Part shown: positions 35,182 through 43,584 of the stretch, in pieces
Layout of the letters: each line of letters starts with the position of its first letter
How positions within the stretch are numbered: the first letter of the stretch is position 1
NCBI GenBank assembly: GCA_963530295.1
Contig: CAUSCF010000003.1
Coordinates: 79,765 to 143,764, forward strand
DNA: 64,000 nt
Direction: 5' to 3'
DNA from: JABCPE02 sp963530295
GTDB lineage: Bacteria; Bacteroidota; Bacteroidia; Flavobacteriales; Weeksellaceae
Position numbers and translations under genes: made by a program
Notes under the pieces: model-generated
Database searches by the model: none
Told to the model about the DNA's origin: nothing
What the model saw: the letters and a program-made list of their open reading frames with translations, nothing else

Positions 35182-35923
35182 ACATTTTTTTTATCGATAG
35201 GTTCATTATTTTATAAATTTCTCTCTGTTCATCATTTTCTAAGAGAGTTTCGTGCATTTGCAATATTTTTTGGTCATTCCTTCTGGCAGGCCCTGTCTGG
35301 GCGTCTTTTGGGTTGATGGAATGGATTTTATCAACGGTTTCTTCTATCAGCGGAAGAAAATACTCAAAAGGAATGTCTTGGCTGTCAGAAATTTCTTTTG
35401 CTCTGGCAAAGAGATGATTGACAAAATTACAAGAAAAAATGGCAGTGAGATGAATGTATTTTCTTTTTTCATCATCTACGAGCATGGCTTTTGAGGAAAT
35501 TTTTTTAGCTAAATTCATCAAAATTTCCTTGTCGTTTTCATTTTCAGCATCGATGAAAAATGGAATTTTAGAATAGTCCAGTTTTTTCTCCTTTGAAAAA
35601 GTCTGCAAAGGATAGAAACTCGCCTTTCGGTATTCTCCAGCCAGAATTTCCATTCGGGTAGAGCCAGAAGTGTGGGCTACGAGGCAGTTTTTGTCCGTGA
35701 TGATTTTGGAAACTTCACCGATGGCATCATCTTTCACCGCGATAATATATAAATCCGCAGGTTCTAAACACTCCGTAGAATACGAAATCCCAAGCTCGGA
35801 GGAGATTTTCTCCAAACTTGCCTCATTCCTGCCGAAAAGCTGTTTTACAGGAATTTGGTTTTCCATAAAAGCTTTCGCCAGATGATAGGCAACATTCCCA
35901 GAACCGATAATAACTATTTGCAT
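35171..35923 (-). CDS. Rossmann-fold / DUF2520 dehydrogenase-like protein
   Basis: 250 residues. N-terminal NAD(P)-binding loop IGSGNVAYHLA (residues 5-15) belongs to a Rossmann domain, followed by LVAHTSGSTRME and SFYPLQTFS, and a helical C-terminal DUF2520 domain (about 130-250) with LTAIFSCNFVNHLF. The family resembles ketopantoate reductase and pyrroline-carboxylate reductase; substrate unknown. First gene of the four-gene operon. The -10 element lies only 4 nt upstream of its start codon. Confidence 0.88.
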   Translation of the reverse strand: MQIVIIGSGNVAYHLAKAFMENQIPVKQLFGRNEASLEKISSELGISYSTECLEPADLYIIAVKDDAIGEVSKIITDKNCLVAHTSGSTRMEILAGEYRKASFYPLQTFSKEKKLDYSKIPFFIDAENENDKEILMNLAKKISSKAMLVDDEKRKYIHLTAIFSCNFVNHLFARAKEISDSQDIPFEYFLPLIEETVDKIHSINPKDAQTGPARRNDQKILQMHETLLENDEQREIYKIMNLSIKKMYEL

Positions 35924-35927
35924 TCCA

Positions 35928-35935
35928 CAAAAATA
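35928..35935 (-). promoter_or_regulatory. -10 element 4 nt upstream of the DUF2520-kdsC-maf-sprE operon
   Basis: Minus-strand TATTTTTG, then TGGA, then the ATG at 35923. Predicts a leaderless operon mRNA. Confidence 0.55.
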
Positions 35936-35971
35936 AGAGAAAATTTTGTGAAAAGATTGTTTTTAAGAAAT

Positions 35972-35979
35972 ATCTTTGT
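35972..35979 (+). promoter_or_regulatory. -10 element for the 36014 gene
   Basis: TATCTTTG, with TTTTG about 22 nt upstream and 34 nt before the ATG. Divergent from the operon promoter. Confidence 0.45.
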
Positions 35980-36013
35980 AAGGTTGAATAAAATAAGTGA
36001 AATAATCTGAAAA

Positions 36014-36490
36014 ATGAGAAAAATACTATTGTTTTTTATATGTATGTCTTGTATTAAGCCAAATAAAACCGAAAATAACATACATACGGACACAAAAGAG
36101 CTTGAAAAATATATAAATCTACCTGTTGCCATTCAAAAAGCAGAATATGAAATATCCAAAACGAAACTTGGGGAACTCAGCCAAGATTGCAGCCAAATTA
36201 TTGAAATATATGCAGTAATAAAATTTTCAAACCAAGATTATAAAACAATTTTCAAATCTGCTGGTAAGAAGCAAAACTTTCCTTTAATAGTGAAAAAAGA
36301 AGATTGTAGAGATTGGTATCCTCCTTATGTGAAAAAATATTTTGTGAATGATAGCAACGAATTATTCAAAATAAATTCTGATGTTTATGAAGAAAATAAT
36401 TTTTTAAAAGAAAATACAAAAGGAAACCTTATATTCTTTCCTGTTGAAAATAATACAATCTGCTGTATTGCATCTATTTGTGAAAAATAA
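36014..36490 (+). CDS. Hypothetical short lipoprotein or secreted protein
   Basis: 158 residues. The first 12 residues are hydrophobic and end in MSC (cysteine 13), a short and weak lipoprotein signal. The mature part has six further cysteines, including an ICCIASIC cluster at the very end, which suggests disulfides in the periplasm. No family recognised. Codon use is noticeably more A/T-rich than in the housekeeping genes around it, and it forms an isolated pair with the next gene. Confidence 0.6.
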   Translation: MRKILLFFICMSCIKPNKTENNIHTDTKELEKYINLPVAIQKAEYEISKTKLGELSQDCSQIIEIYAVIKFSNQDYKTIFKSAGKKQNFPLIVKKEDCRDWYPPYVKKYFVNDSNELFKINSDVYEENNFLKENTKGNLIFFPVENNTICCIASICEK

Positions 36491-36519
36491 ATTTTGATTT
36501 TGTATAATCCTAAAAAGCA

Positions 36520-37137
36520 ATGAAAACCGCAGAACTGAACAAAATTATAAAGGAAATAAAATTTGCAGATAAGTTTATTAAAAACGGAAGATTGGCTTAC
36601 TACATAATAAAAGATAAGTCTGGAGCATCTGTTTTAATAGGTTTTTATTTAGATTCATCAGTAGATAAAGACGCTTTTTTCTTACAATACTTTGTCCAGT
36701 GTTTATATGTTCCGTTTTCAACATATAATTTCAGTTTAGGCGAGAGAATAGGAAATCATTGGAAAAAAGAAGAAATAAATGACATAAATTTATCTTTACA
36801 GAATTTCAAAAAATACAACTTTCTAAACTCTTTTGAGGATATTATACCCTATATATTAAATAATTCTTACTGTGGGCATAAAATAGGAAGAGATGAATAT
36901 TTAGCATATACATATTTTATACTTGGGAAATATTCTGAAGCATTACAATATATAGAAAAAATAACAGCATTAAAAAAGCATGAAAATGCAGAGTGGTTCA
37001 AAAAAGCTATTCAAAAAGCTGAACTAATAAAAGAGTATATTATAAAAAATGATTATGATAGTGGTATTTACCAGCTTTTAAAATGGCAAAATGAAACAAT
37101 AACAGCCCTAAAACAACCGAAACTTCTCCTTGTTTAA
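36520..37137 (+). CDS. Hypothetical cytoplasmic protein
   Basis: 205 residues, no signal peptide or membrane segment. An N-terminal alpha/beta half (YYIIKDKSGASVLIGFYLDSSVDKDAFFLQYFVQCLYVPF) is followed by a mostly helical half with a TPR-like pair (AYTYFILGKYSEALQYIEKI...). Not recognised; the composition of the first half would fit a nuclease- or immunity-type domain, but nothing specific supports that. The stop codon overlaps that of the convergent Smr gene. Strongly A/T-rich codon use, like its upstream partner 30 nt away. Confidence 0.6.
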   Translation: MKTAELNKIIKEIKFADKFIKNGRLAYYIIKDKSGASVLIGFYLDSSVDKDAFFLQYFVQCLYVPFSTYNFSLGERIGNHWKKEEINDINLSLQNFKKYNFLNSFEDIIPYILNNSYCGHKIGRDEYLAYTYFILGKYSEALQYIEKITALKKHENAEWFKKAIQKAELIKEYIIKNDYDSGIYQLLKWQNETITALKQPKLLLV

Positions 37138-37628
37138 ACAAAAACCACCTCCACCGAAGCAGACTGATGCTTGAAGAATTCATTTTCCTCAAATTCTATC
37201 TCTGCATAGCCTCGCAGCACTTCATAGACCAACTCTTGCAGGACGCCTTCGCCCAGTCCGTGGATGACTTCCAGCCGTTTTATTTTATTCGCTTTGCAGA
37301 AGTCCAAAACCTCCATTAGTCGCTCTTTTTGGATGAAGAGCCGTTCCCAAGAGTCATATTCATTAGGATTTTTCACTAATTGATCAAAGTGAAGGTCTAT
37401 TTTCATCGCATTTTTTTGGTGCTTTTGGGAAATGTTTTTTTTCGTTTCTTCTTTTTTGGTCAAAGGAACTTCATCATAAATCAAATTTTCGCGCAAAACA
37501 AGCTGAGCCAAAGGATATTCGTGCCGAAAACCATGCGAATCCTCAAAAACCGCTGTTTTATCCTTTACTGAGACCAGAGTTCCCTCCAAATCCTCATCAA
37601 TCACCGAAACTTTATCGCCTATTTTCAT
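37134..37628 (-). CDS. Smr-domain protein with N-terminal beta-barrel
   Basis: 164 residues. Residues 1-50 (MKIGDKVSVIDEDLEGTLVSVKDKTAVFEDSHGF) resemble a small KOW/Tudor-like barrel. The C-terminal half is an Smr domain: IDLHFDQL, then the loop VIHGLGEGVLQ with the HGxGxG signature. Smr domains occur in MutS2 and in stand-alone nucleases; here it is a stand-alone, probably RNA/DNA-nicking protein of unknown substrate. It ends 4 nt inside the convergent hypothetical gene. Confidence 0.88.
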   Translation of the reverse strand: MKIGDKVSVIDEDLEGTLVSVKDKTAVFEDSHGFRHEYPLAQLVLRENLIYDEVPLTKKEETKKNISQKHQKNAMKIDLHFDQLVKNPNEYDSWERLFIQKERLMEVLDFCKANKIKRLEVIHGLGEGVLQELVYEVLRGYAEIEFEENEFFKHQSASVEVVFV

Positions 37629-37632
37629 AATT

Positions 37633-38127
37633 TTATCTTGTGCCGAGTTCTATTACTTCCAAATCTTTTATCTCCTGCCTATCTATCACGAATCTCATCA
37701 TTGTTCTTACCTTGTGCCAGCCCACATTTCCACACGCACCAGGGTTGAGGTGCAGCAGTCCCAAATCTTGGTCAAACATCACTTTCAAAATATGAGAATG
37801 CCCAGAGATAAAGAGTTTTGGTGGGTGCTGGAGCAGTTCTGCTTTGATGTTGGGAGCGTATTTTTTAGGATAACCGCCGATGTGCGTCATCAGAACTTCC
37901 ACTTCCTCGCAGGTAAATCTCAGTATTTCAGGAAATTGTTTCCGTATTCCTGCGTCATCTATGTTCCCAAAGACACCTTTCAGAGGCTTTACGGCGCTGA
38001 GGCTGTCTATAACTTCCTGATTTCCAAAATCTCCCGCATGCCAGATCTCATCCGCCTGTGAGGCGTATTCCAAAATGCGGTTATCCATATAAGAATGCGT
38101 GTCCGAGAGAAGTAATATTTTTTTCAT
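37633..38127 (-). CDS. YfcE/MJ0936-type metallophosphoesterase
   Basis: 164 residues from the ATG at 38127 (MKKILLLSDTHSY); the frame extends nine codons further up, but the motif must start near the N-terminus. Metal ligands sit in LSDTHS, HAGDFGN, FGNIDD, MTHIGGYPKK and SGHSHI, the standard order for this family of small phosphodiesterases. Physiological substrate unknown. Its stop lies 4 nt before the Smr gene start, so the two are co-transcribed. Confidence 0.92.
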   Translation of the reverse strand: MKKILLLSDTHSYMDNRILEYASQADEIWHAGDFGNQEVIDSLSAVKPLKGVFGNIDDAGIRKQFPEILRFTCEEVEVLMTHIGGYPKKYAPNIKAELLQHPPKLFISGHSHILKVMFDQDLGLLHLNPGACGNVGWHKVRTMMRFVIDRQEIKDLEVIELGTR

Positions 38128-38198
38128 TGCTAAATGACCACCAAAACAAGGCAAATGTAATAGAAATTTACGATTTTTGCAGTCTTAAATTGCAAATT

Positions 38199-38939
38199 AT
38201 GCGGTATTTTATAGAATTTTCCTACAATGGGACTCATTTTTTTGGTTATCAAATTCAGCCAAAACAAATATCCGTGCAGGAAGTTTTGGAAAAAGCCCTC
38301 TCTACCCTATTGAGAGAAGACATAAAAACCACAGGAGCAGGCCGTACCGATACAGGCGTACATGCACGAAAGATATTTGCCCACTTTGATACAGACCAGC
38401 CTATCAGCGCAGATTTAGTAAAGAGGCTGAATGCTTTTCTCCCGCCGAGCATCGCCATTAAGAGAATTTTTCAGGTTGAAGAAGAAATGCACGCAAGATT
38501 TAGCGCTGTTTATAGAACTTATGAATATCATATTTCATTGGAAAAAGACCCTTTCGCAGAGGCTTTTTCATGGCAGATGTGGAGACAAAAATTTGATGTA
38601 GAAAAAATGAACGAAGCGTGTAAAATCCTCTTTGAATACGAAGATTTTACCAGTTTTTCTAAACTGCACACGGATGTAAAAACGAATAATTGTAAAATTT
38701 ATCACGCCCAATGGAAACAAAAAGGCAGCAGCCTTGTTTTTACGATTTCGGCTAATCGTTTTTTAAGAAATATGGTCAGAGCTATCGTGGGAACGCTAGT
38801 GGAAGTAGGTTTAGGAAAAATAAAACCAACAGACCTGCATGACATTATCCAAGCCAAATACCGCAATAAAGCAGGCGCATCTGCTCCCGCACACGGACTC
38901 TATCTCGTAGATGTGGGATACAAAGAAATGGATAAATAG
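38199..38939 (+). CDS. truA: tRNA pseudouridine synthase A
   Basis: 246 residues from the ATG at 38199 (MRYFIEFSYNGTHFFGYQIQP). Isomerises uridines 38-40 in the anticodon arm. The catalytic aspartate is in AGRTDTGVHA, followed by the FDTD and SFS(K) blocks and the C-terminal FLRNMVRAIVGTLVEVG. An open frame from 38058 would add 47 residues across the phosphoesterase promoter area and is not credible. Divergent from the phosphoesterase gene. Confidence 0.95.
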   Translation: MRYFIEFSYNGTHFFGYQIQPKQISVQEVLEKALSTLLREDIKTTGAGRTDTGVHARKIFAHFDTDQPISADLVKRLNAFLPPSIAIKRIFQVEEEMHARFSAVYRTYEYHISLEKDPFAEAFSWQMWRQKFDVEKMNEACKILFEYEDFTSFSKLHTDVKTNNCKIYHAQWKQKGSSLVFTISANRFLRNMVRAIVGTLVEVGLGKIKPTDLHDIIQAKYRNKAGASAPAHGLYLVDVGYKEMDK

Positions 38940-38961
38940 GGCAGAAATTTTAAAATATTCT

Positions 38962-38969
38962 TACCTTTG
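38962..38969 (+). promoter_or_regulatory. -10 element 5 nt upstream of the GH3-like gene
   Basis: TACCTTTG, then TCACT, then the ATG at 38975. Predicts a leaderless mRNA; no clear TTG upstream. Confidence 0.5.
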
Positions 38970-38974
38970 TCACT

Positions 38975-40489
38975 ATGGCTTTTGATTCTATCTTAAATAA
39001 AATATTCAATCTTTTCATTCTCAGAAGAATGAAAGGAATCAACCAGTTTATAGAGCATCCTATCAAGACTCAGCAGAGAGTTTTGTTTTCCCTGCTTTCC
39101 CAAGCGAAAAATACGGAATATGGGAAACTTCATCACTTTGAAGAAATTAAGTCTTATGAGGATTTCAATAAGCAGGTTCCCATTGTGTCATATGAGGATT
39201 TTGAACCTTTTATAGAAAAGGCGAGACAGGGAAATCCTGATGTTTTTTGGCCTGGTAAAATAAAACATTTCGCGAAATCATCTGGAACGACCAATGCAAA
39301 GAGCAAATTTATTCCAATTTCAGATGAAAGCCTCCAAAACTGCCACTATAAGGCAGGGAAAGACCTTTTGGCGATTTATATTAACAATCACAAAGACAGC
39401 AATTTATTTAAATTTAAAAATCTAAGATTAGGCGGAAGTGCCGAACTTTATGAAAGTTTTGGAACGAAATTCGGTGATTTATCAGCGATTTTGATAGAAA
39501 ATCTGCCTTTTTGGGTAGAGAGAACCACCACGCCGAGCAGGGAAGTTTCCCTCATGTCCGAATGGGAAACCAAACTGAAAGCCATAGTTTCAGAAGTAAA
39601 AAATAAAGATGTGGGAAGCCTCACGGGAGTTCCCAGCTGGATGATGGTGCTTCTGCAAAGGGTTCTGAAAGATACAGGGAAGAAATCCATTTCCGAAGTC
39701 TGGCCGAATCTGGAAGTGTTTTTCCATGGCGGAATTAGTTTTGTGCCGTATAGAGAGCAATATAAACAGCTGATAGGCAAGGATATCCGCTATTATGAGA
39801 TTTATAATGCTTCGGAAGGATTTTTCGGAATTCAAGACCGATTTGTCAGCGATGAAATGCTTCTCATGCTGGATTATGGAATTTTCTATGAATTTATCCC
39901 AATGGATACTTTTGGGACAGAAAACGCGAAAGCCGTTTCGCTGGAAAATGTAGAATTAGGGAAAAATTATGCAGTCGTTATCTCCACTAATGGAGGACTT
40001 TGGCGCTATCTGATAGGCGATACGATAAGATTCACAGATTTGAAGCCGTTTAGATTTAAAATCTCGGGAAGAACCAAACATTATATCAATGCATTCGGCG
40101 AAGAGCTGATGATAGACAATGTGGAAACAGCCCTCTCTAAGGCTTGTCAAGAAACCAATGCGAAAATCACGGATTACACAGGTGCGCCAGTCTATATGAA
40201 AGATGGCGAATCTGGCAGCCACGAATGGATGATAGAGTTTTCCACAGAACCGAATGATTTTGGGCATTTTTCTGAAATCTTTGATGAAACGCTGAAATCT
40301 CTAAACTCTGATTATGAGGCAAAAAGATACAATAACATGACCCTGAAACCACCGATTATCCATAAAGCGAGAACTAATCTTTTCTATGACTGGATGGCAT
40401 CTCGCGGGAAGCTGGGCGGACAGAATAAAGTCCCGCGCCTCAGCAATGACAGGCAGTATATAGAACCTCTTTTAGAAGAGAATAAATAA
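38975..40489 (+). CDS. GH3-family acyl-adenylating enzyme
   Basis: 504 residues. Member of the GH3 group of the ANL superfamily, best known from plant hormone amido-synthetases. The ATP loop KSSGTTNAKSKFIP (about residue 100) is the classic SSGTT motif, followed by YNASEGFFGIQD (about 270) and the hinge region IKGRTK-type sequence ISGRTKHYINAFGEEL (about 360). It therefore probably activates a carboxylic acid as the acyl-adenylate and joins it to an amine. The bacterial substrate is unknown. Single gene, with its own promoter and terminator. Confidence 0.9.
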   Translation: MAFDSILNKIFNLFILRRMKGINQFIEHPIKTQQRVLFSLLSQAKNTEYGKLHHFEEIKSYEDFNKQVPIVSYEDFEPFIEKARQGNPDVFWPGKIKHFAKSSGTTNAKSKFIPISDESLQNCHYKAGKDLLAIYINNHKDSNLFKFKNLRLGGSAELYESFGTKFGDLSAILIENLPFWVERTTTPSREVSLMSEWETKLKAIVSEVKNKDVGSLTGVPSWMMVLLQRVLKDTGKKSISEVWPNLEVFFHGGISFVPYREQYKQLIGKDIRYYEIYNASEGFFGIQDRFVSDEMLLMLDYGIFYEFIPMDTFGTENAKAVSLENVELGKNYAVVISTNGGLWRYLIGDTIRFTDLKPFRFKISGRTKHYINAFGEELMIDNVETALSKACQETNAKITDYTGAPVYMKDGESGSHEWMIEFSTEPNDFGHFSEIFDETLKSLNSDYEAKRYNNMTLKPPIIHKARTNLFYDWMASRGKLGGQNKVPRLSNDRQYIEPLLEENK

Positions 40490-40490
40490 T

Positions 40491-40516
40491 AAAAACTCCT
40501 TTTTAAAAGGAGTTTT
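40491..40516 (+). terminator. Terminator of the GH3-like gene
   Basis: Stem AAAAACTCCTTTT / AAAAGGAGTTTTT with a T-run. Confidence 0.85.
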
Positions 40517-40703
40517 TTGTTAATTTTTGAAGGCGATAAAATCCATCTTGTTTAAACTAATTGTATTGATGCTTTTAGAAAAATTTAGAATAAAATCGAT
40601 AGTTTTCTTTTTGGGCATAAGTACAATTTTAGCAAAATTGTAGTTTTTTTTCATAGGTGAGATATTTACTTTTATTTCTCGAACGAAAAAAAACTGTTAA
40701 TTA

Positions 40704-41291
40704 TTATGATGTTAAAACAATTTTATTTTCTGCAATTATTTTTCTGATGTTCATCAGGGCGTAGCGCATTCTGCCGAGAGTAGTATTGATGCTTGTGTTT
40801 GTCAGTTCTGCTATTTCTTTGAAAGTCAGCTCGTCATAGAAACGCATTTTGATGATTTCCTGTTGGTTTTCAGGAAGAAATACGATGATGTTTTTCAAAT
40901 CCTCATGTATCTGGCTGAGAATCAGCTGTTCCTCAACATTGAAATCCGTTTCCTTAATGGTGTCAAAAATAGAAAATTCATCATCCATGTAAGATGTCTC
41001 AGACACGGTGATATGTCTAGATTTTGCACGGAAATGGTCTATGATTAGATTAGAAGCAATTCTTTTAGCCCAGAGGATGAATTTGTCTTCCTCTGTGTAT
41101 TTCCCTTCTTTTAGTTTGATGATGATTTTTATAAAAGTATCTTGGAAAAAATCATTGGCTAGATCTTCATCCTTCACTTTATAAAAAATGAAAGAAAACA
41201 AGTCCTGCTGATGCTTCTGAATCAACTTTGCTAATGCCTGTTCATCACCTTTTTGATACTGTGAAATGAGGCAACTATCAGATGTCTTCAT
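40704..41291 (-). CDS. ECF-type RNA polymerase sigma factor
   Basis: 195 residues. Region 2 spans about 20-90, with DLFSFIFYKVKDEDLANDFFQDTFIKI and the -10-recognition stretch FILWAKRIASNLIIDHFR. Region 4 spans about 130-185, with LPENQQEIIKMRFYDELTFKEIAE and the helix-turn-helix LTNTSINTTLGRMRYALMNIRK. No anti-sigma gene adjoins it, unlike many Bacteroidota ECFs, so control must come from elsewhere. Upstream and downstream gaps are AT-rich (214 bp on the 40490-40703 side with no gene). Confidence 0.93.
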   Translation of the reverse strand: MKTSDSCLISQYQKGDEQALAKLIQKHQQDLFSFIFYKVKDEDLANDFFQDTFIKIIIKLKEGKYTEEDKFILWAKRIASNLIIDHFRAKSRHITVSETSYMDDEFSIFDTIKETDFNVEEQLILSQIHEDLKNIIVFLPENQQEIIKMRFYDELTFKEIAELTNTSINTTLGRMRYALMNIRKIIAENKIVLTS

Positions 41292-41444
41292 AACTCTACA
41301 TTTTTTACAGAGAAGACGAATCTCCTCCCATTATATCAATTATTGAAAATGTAGAATTTTACCTCATGTATTTTAGAATTTTGAATAAACTATATCACAA
41401 AGTAAATAAAAATACACCAGAAAAGCAAATTTTTTACTAGAAAA

Positions 41445-41966
41445 TTACTCTTTTGCCTTTTTGGTTGAATTCTTGAAAGGTTCTGTTGGAATGTTAAAAG
41501 TAACTCCTAAACGAAATCCTTTCAGTTCTTTTCCGTGAAGCGTTTGGTTCGGATAAGAAAAAGCATACCCGCTAGTAATATCAAATAAACCAAGCAAACT
41601 AATTCCCAAATAAGGCGCAAAATACTTAGTAGTGGCCTCCAATCCAGCCATGTAGTAATAGGCATGAGCCACATAGACTTCTTTTCTAGGATTAAATAGA
41701 ATGTCTCCTTGGACTTTTGGCATTATCGCAAATTTACCATTTGTCGCTCCCATCAGAGCAGATGCTCCGACACGAAATGCTACATTATCAGTGTCCTTTT
41801 GGGCAATGAATAGTTTCCCGCCTATTTCTCCAAAACTTTGATTTTGGTAAGCGTATCCCGCACTAATCATCGTATATGAAGTGTTCTGAGCATGGGCAAG
41901 CGAGGAGCTGAATAAAAAAGCAAGGAATAAACTCCATTTGCTTTTTTTTAATTTAGTAGCTTTCAT
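41445..41966 (-). CDS. Hypothetical outer-membrane beta-barrel-like protein
   Basis: 173 residues with a signal peptide ending in AHAQ (about residue 27). The mature sequence alternates small and aromatic residues in short strands (YTMISAGYAYQNQSFGEIGGKLFIA, YVAHAYYYMAGLEATTKYFAPYLGISLLGLF, FRLGVTFNI), as expected of a small outer-membrane barrel. It starts inside the last 14 nt of panB; no later start would keep the signal peptide, so the overlap is real and suggests translational coupling. No family recognised. Confidence 0.7.
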   Translation of the reverse strand: MKATKLKKSKWSLFLAFLFSSSLAHAQNTSYTMISAGYAYQNQSFGEIGGKLFIAQKDTDNVAFRVGASALMGATNGKFAIMPKVQGDILFNPRKEVYVAHAYYYMAGLEATTKYFAPYLGISLLGLFDITSGYAFSYPNQTLHGKELKGFRLGVTFNIPTEPFKNSTKKAKE

Positions 41967-42768
41967 TTTCGTTAGGGAAATTTTGTTCTTTTACATCTTT
42001 TACAAATTGTCCCACAGCTGAGGTGATTTCAGAATAAAGGTCAAGATATTTTCTTAAAAATTTAGGTTTGAAACCTTCATTCATTCCCACCATATCTTGA
42101 TAAACCAATACCTGCCCATCGCAGTGAACACCCGCTCCGATACCGATAGTAGGAATGGAAATGCTTTCTGTAACTTGTTTTGCTAACTGGCTAGGGATTT
42201 TCTCTAAAACTAAAGAAAAACAACCTAAACTCTCTAATAATTTAGCATCTTCGATGAGTTTTTGAGCTTCGGCATCTTCTTTAGCTCTGAGTTTATAACT
42301 TCCGAACTGATTGATACTCTGTGGAGTAAGTCCAAGGTGACCCATCACAGGAATTCCTGCATTCACGATTTTTTTGATAGAATCCGCGACTTCACTTCCG
42401 CCTTCTAGTTTGATGGCGCTCGCACCAGTTTCTTTCATGATTCGGATAGCCGAATCTAAGGCTTTGTCTGGATTACATTGGTAAGAACCAAAAGGTAAAT
42501 CCACAACCACCAAAGCTCTTTTTATTCCTCTCACTACACTCTGTGCATGATAAATCATATGGTCAAGGGTAATAGGCAGGGTGGTGTCATATCCAGCCAT
42601 TACATTAGCAGCAGAATCTCCCACCAAAATAGTGTCTATTCCACCAGCATCCAGCATTCTGGCAGTAGTAAAGTCATAAGCTGTGAGCATGGATATTTTC
42701 TCGCCATCTTGTTTCATTTTTCGGATGGTTTCTGTGGTTATTTTTTTTATTTCAGAATGTATAGACAT
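41953..42768 (-). CDS. panB: 3-methyl-2-oxobutanoate hydroxymethyltransferase
   Basis: 271 residues, the usual length. First committed step of pantothenate and CoA synthesis: transfers a hydroxymethyl group from methylene-THF to 2-oxoisovalerate. Family blocks: SMLTAYDFTTARMLDAGGID, ILVGDSAANVMAGYDTTLPIT (metal-binding aspartate), IKLEGG, MGHLGLTPQSI and IGIGAGVHCDGQVLVYQDM. It has its own -10 element (42795-42802) and a coupled outer-membrane-type gene behind it. Confidence 0.97.
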   Translation of the reverse strand: MSIHSEIKKITTETIRKMKQDGEKISMLTAYDFTTARMLDAGGIDTILVGDSAANVMAGYDTTLPITLDHMIYHAQSVVRGIKRALVVVDLPFGSYQCNPDKALDSAIRIMKETGASAIKLEGGSEVADSIKKIVNAGIPVMGHLGLTPQSINQFGSYKLRAKEDAEAQKLIEDAKLLESLGCFSLVLEKIPSQLAKQVTESISIPTIGIGAGVHCDGQVLVYQDMVGMNEGFKPKFLRKYLDLYSEITSAVGQFVKDVKEQNFPNENESY

Positions 42769-42794
42769 AGTTTTTTATTTTTTAAATGTAAAGA

Positions 42795-42802
42795 CAAAAA
42801 TA
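42795..42802 (-). promoter_or_regulatory. -10 element for panB
   Basis: Minus-strand TATTTTTG, 26 nt before the panB start; it partly precedes the crp-type gene terminator. Confidence 0.45.
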
Positions 42803-42804
42803 CA

Positions 42805-42830
42805 TAAAAAAATAGGCATTAGCCTATTTT
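42805..42830 (-). terminator. Terminator of the Crp-type gene
   Basis: Minus-strand stem AAAATAGGC / GCCTATTTT with a 4-nt loop and trailing Ts. Confidence 0.8.
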
Positions 42831-42839
42831 ATGAAAATT

Positions 42840-43556
42840 TTAATTGTAATCTACATGACCCAGTTTTTTCAATCTGTTATGGTCTAGAATTTTTATATTT
42901 CTTCCTTCAACCTCTATCAGCTGGTCAGTTTTAAATTCAGAGATAAGTCTGATGGCACTTTCTGTAGCAGTTCCTATCAGGTTAGATATTTCTTCTCTCG
43001 TCAAAGAAATTTTTATAAAACCTTCTGGATCAGTTCCTAACTTAAGTTCTAATAAAAGAAGTATCTCAGCCAGTCTTTCTCGTACTGTTTTCTGTGCAAG
43101 GAGTGTGATGGTGTTAGAATACTCTCCTAATTCACAAGAAATCTTCTGAAGCATGGCGTAGGATAACTTTGGATTAGACATAAGTAGCTTATGAAAAATC
43201 TCTCCAGAAATAAAAGTTACCTGCACAGGAGACATCGCTTCTGCTGATGCACCGAATTCCTCCTCTGAAAGTAGTGAGCGGTAGCCGATGAGGTCGCCCT
43301 CCTTCGCGAAGCGTAGAATCTGCTGTTTTTTATTAAACCCCATTTTATAGAGTTTTATCGCGCCTTTTTGTATGAAAAAAACACCCTTTGGCATCTCACC
43401 TTCAGCGAAAACTAACTTACCTTTTGGAATAGAGATAACTTTCTTTTCATCTAAGTATCTCTGGAAATCCTCCTCTGAAAGACATTCCTCAAAAGACTTT
43501 TCACAGAAAATATTCTGAAAATTATGTTCGATCTCAATGTGATGTTCTATCAGCAT
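42840..43556 (-). CDS. Crp/Fnr family transcriptional regulator
   Basis: 238 residues. Cyclic-nucleotide-binding-type beta barrel at about 30-145 (IPKGKLVFAEGEMPKGVFFIQKGAIKLYK), dimerisation helix, and a C-terminal winged helix (about 165-225) with the recognition segment LTREEISNLIGTATESAIRLISEF, very close to the FNR/CRP consensus. No FNR-type cluster of four N-terminal cysteines: only C18 and C25 are visible, so oxygen sensing by a 4Fe-4S cluster is unlikely. The ligand is unknown. Own promoter and terminator. Confidence 0.93.
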   Translation of the reverse strand: MLIEHHIEIEHNFQNIFCEKSFEECLSEEDFQRYLDEKKVISIPKGKLVFAEGEMPKGVFFIQKGAIKLYKMGFNKKQQILRFAKEGDLIGYRSLLSEEEFGASAEAMSPVQVTFISGEIFHKLLMSNPKLSYAMLQKISCELGEYSNTITLLAQKTVRERLAEILLLLELKLGTDPEGFIKISLTREEISNLIGTATESAIRLISEFKTDQLIEVEGRNIKILDHNRLKKLGHVDYN

Positions 43557-43576
43557 AATTATATGATATTTGTCAG

Positions 43577-43584
43577 CAAATATA
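43577..43584 (-). promoter_or_regulatory. -10 element for the Crp-type gene
   Basis: Minus-strand TATATTTG, 20 nt before the start at 43556. Confidence 0.5.

Noticed and set aside
38058..38198. Upstream extension of truA by 47 codons
   Set aside because: It covers the divergent promoter region and the start of the phosphoesterase gene; TruA proteins start with the MRYFIEFSYNG block.
42840..43556. Oxygen-sensing FNR
   Set aside because: The protein is a Crp/Fnr-family member, but only two cysteines lie near the N-terminus and their spacing does not fit the FNR cluster.
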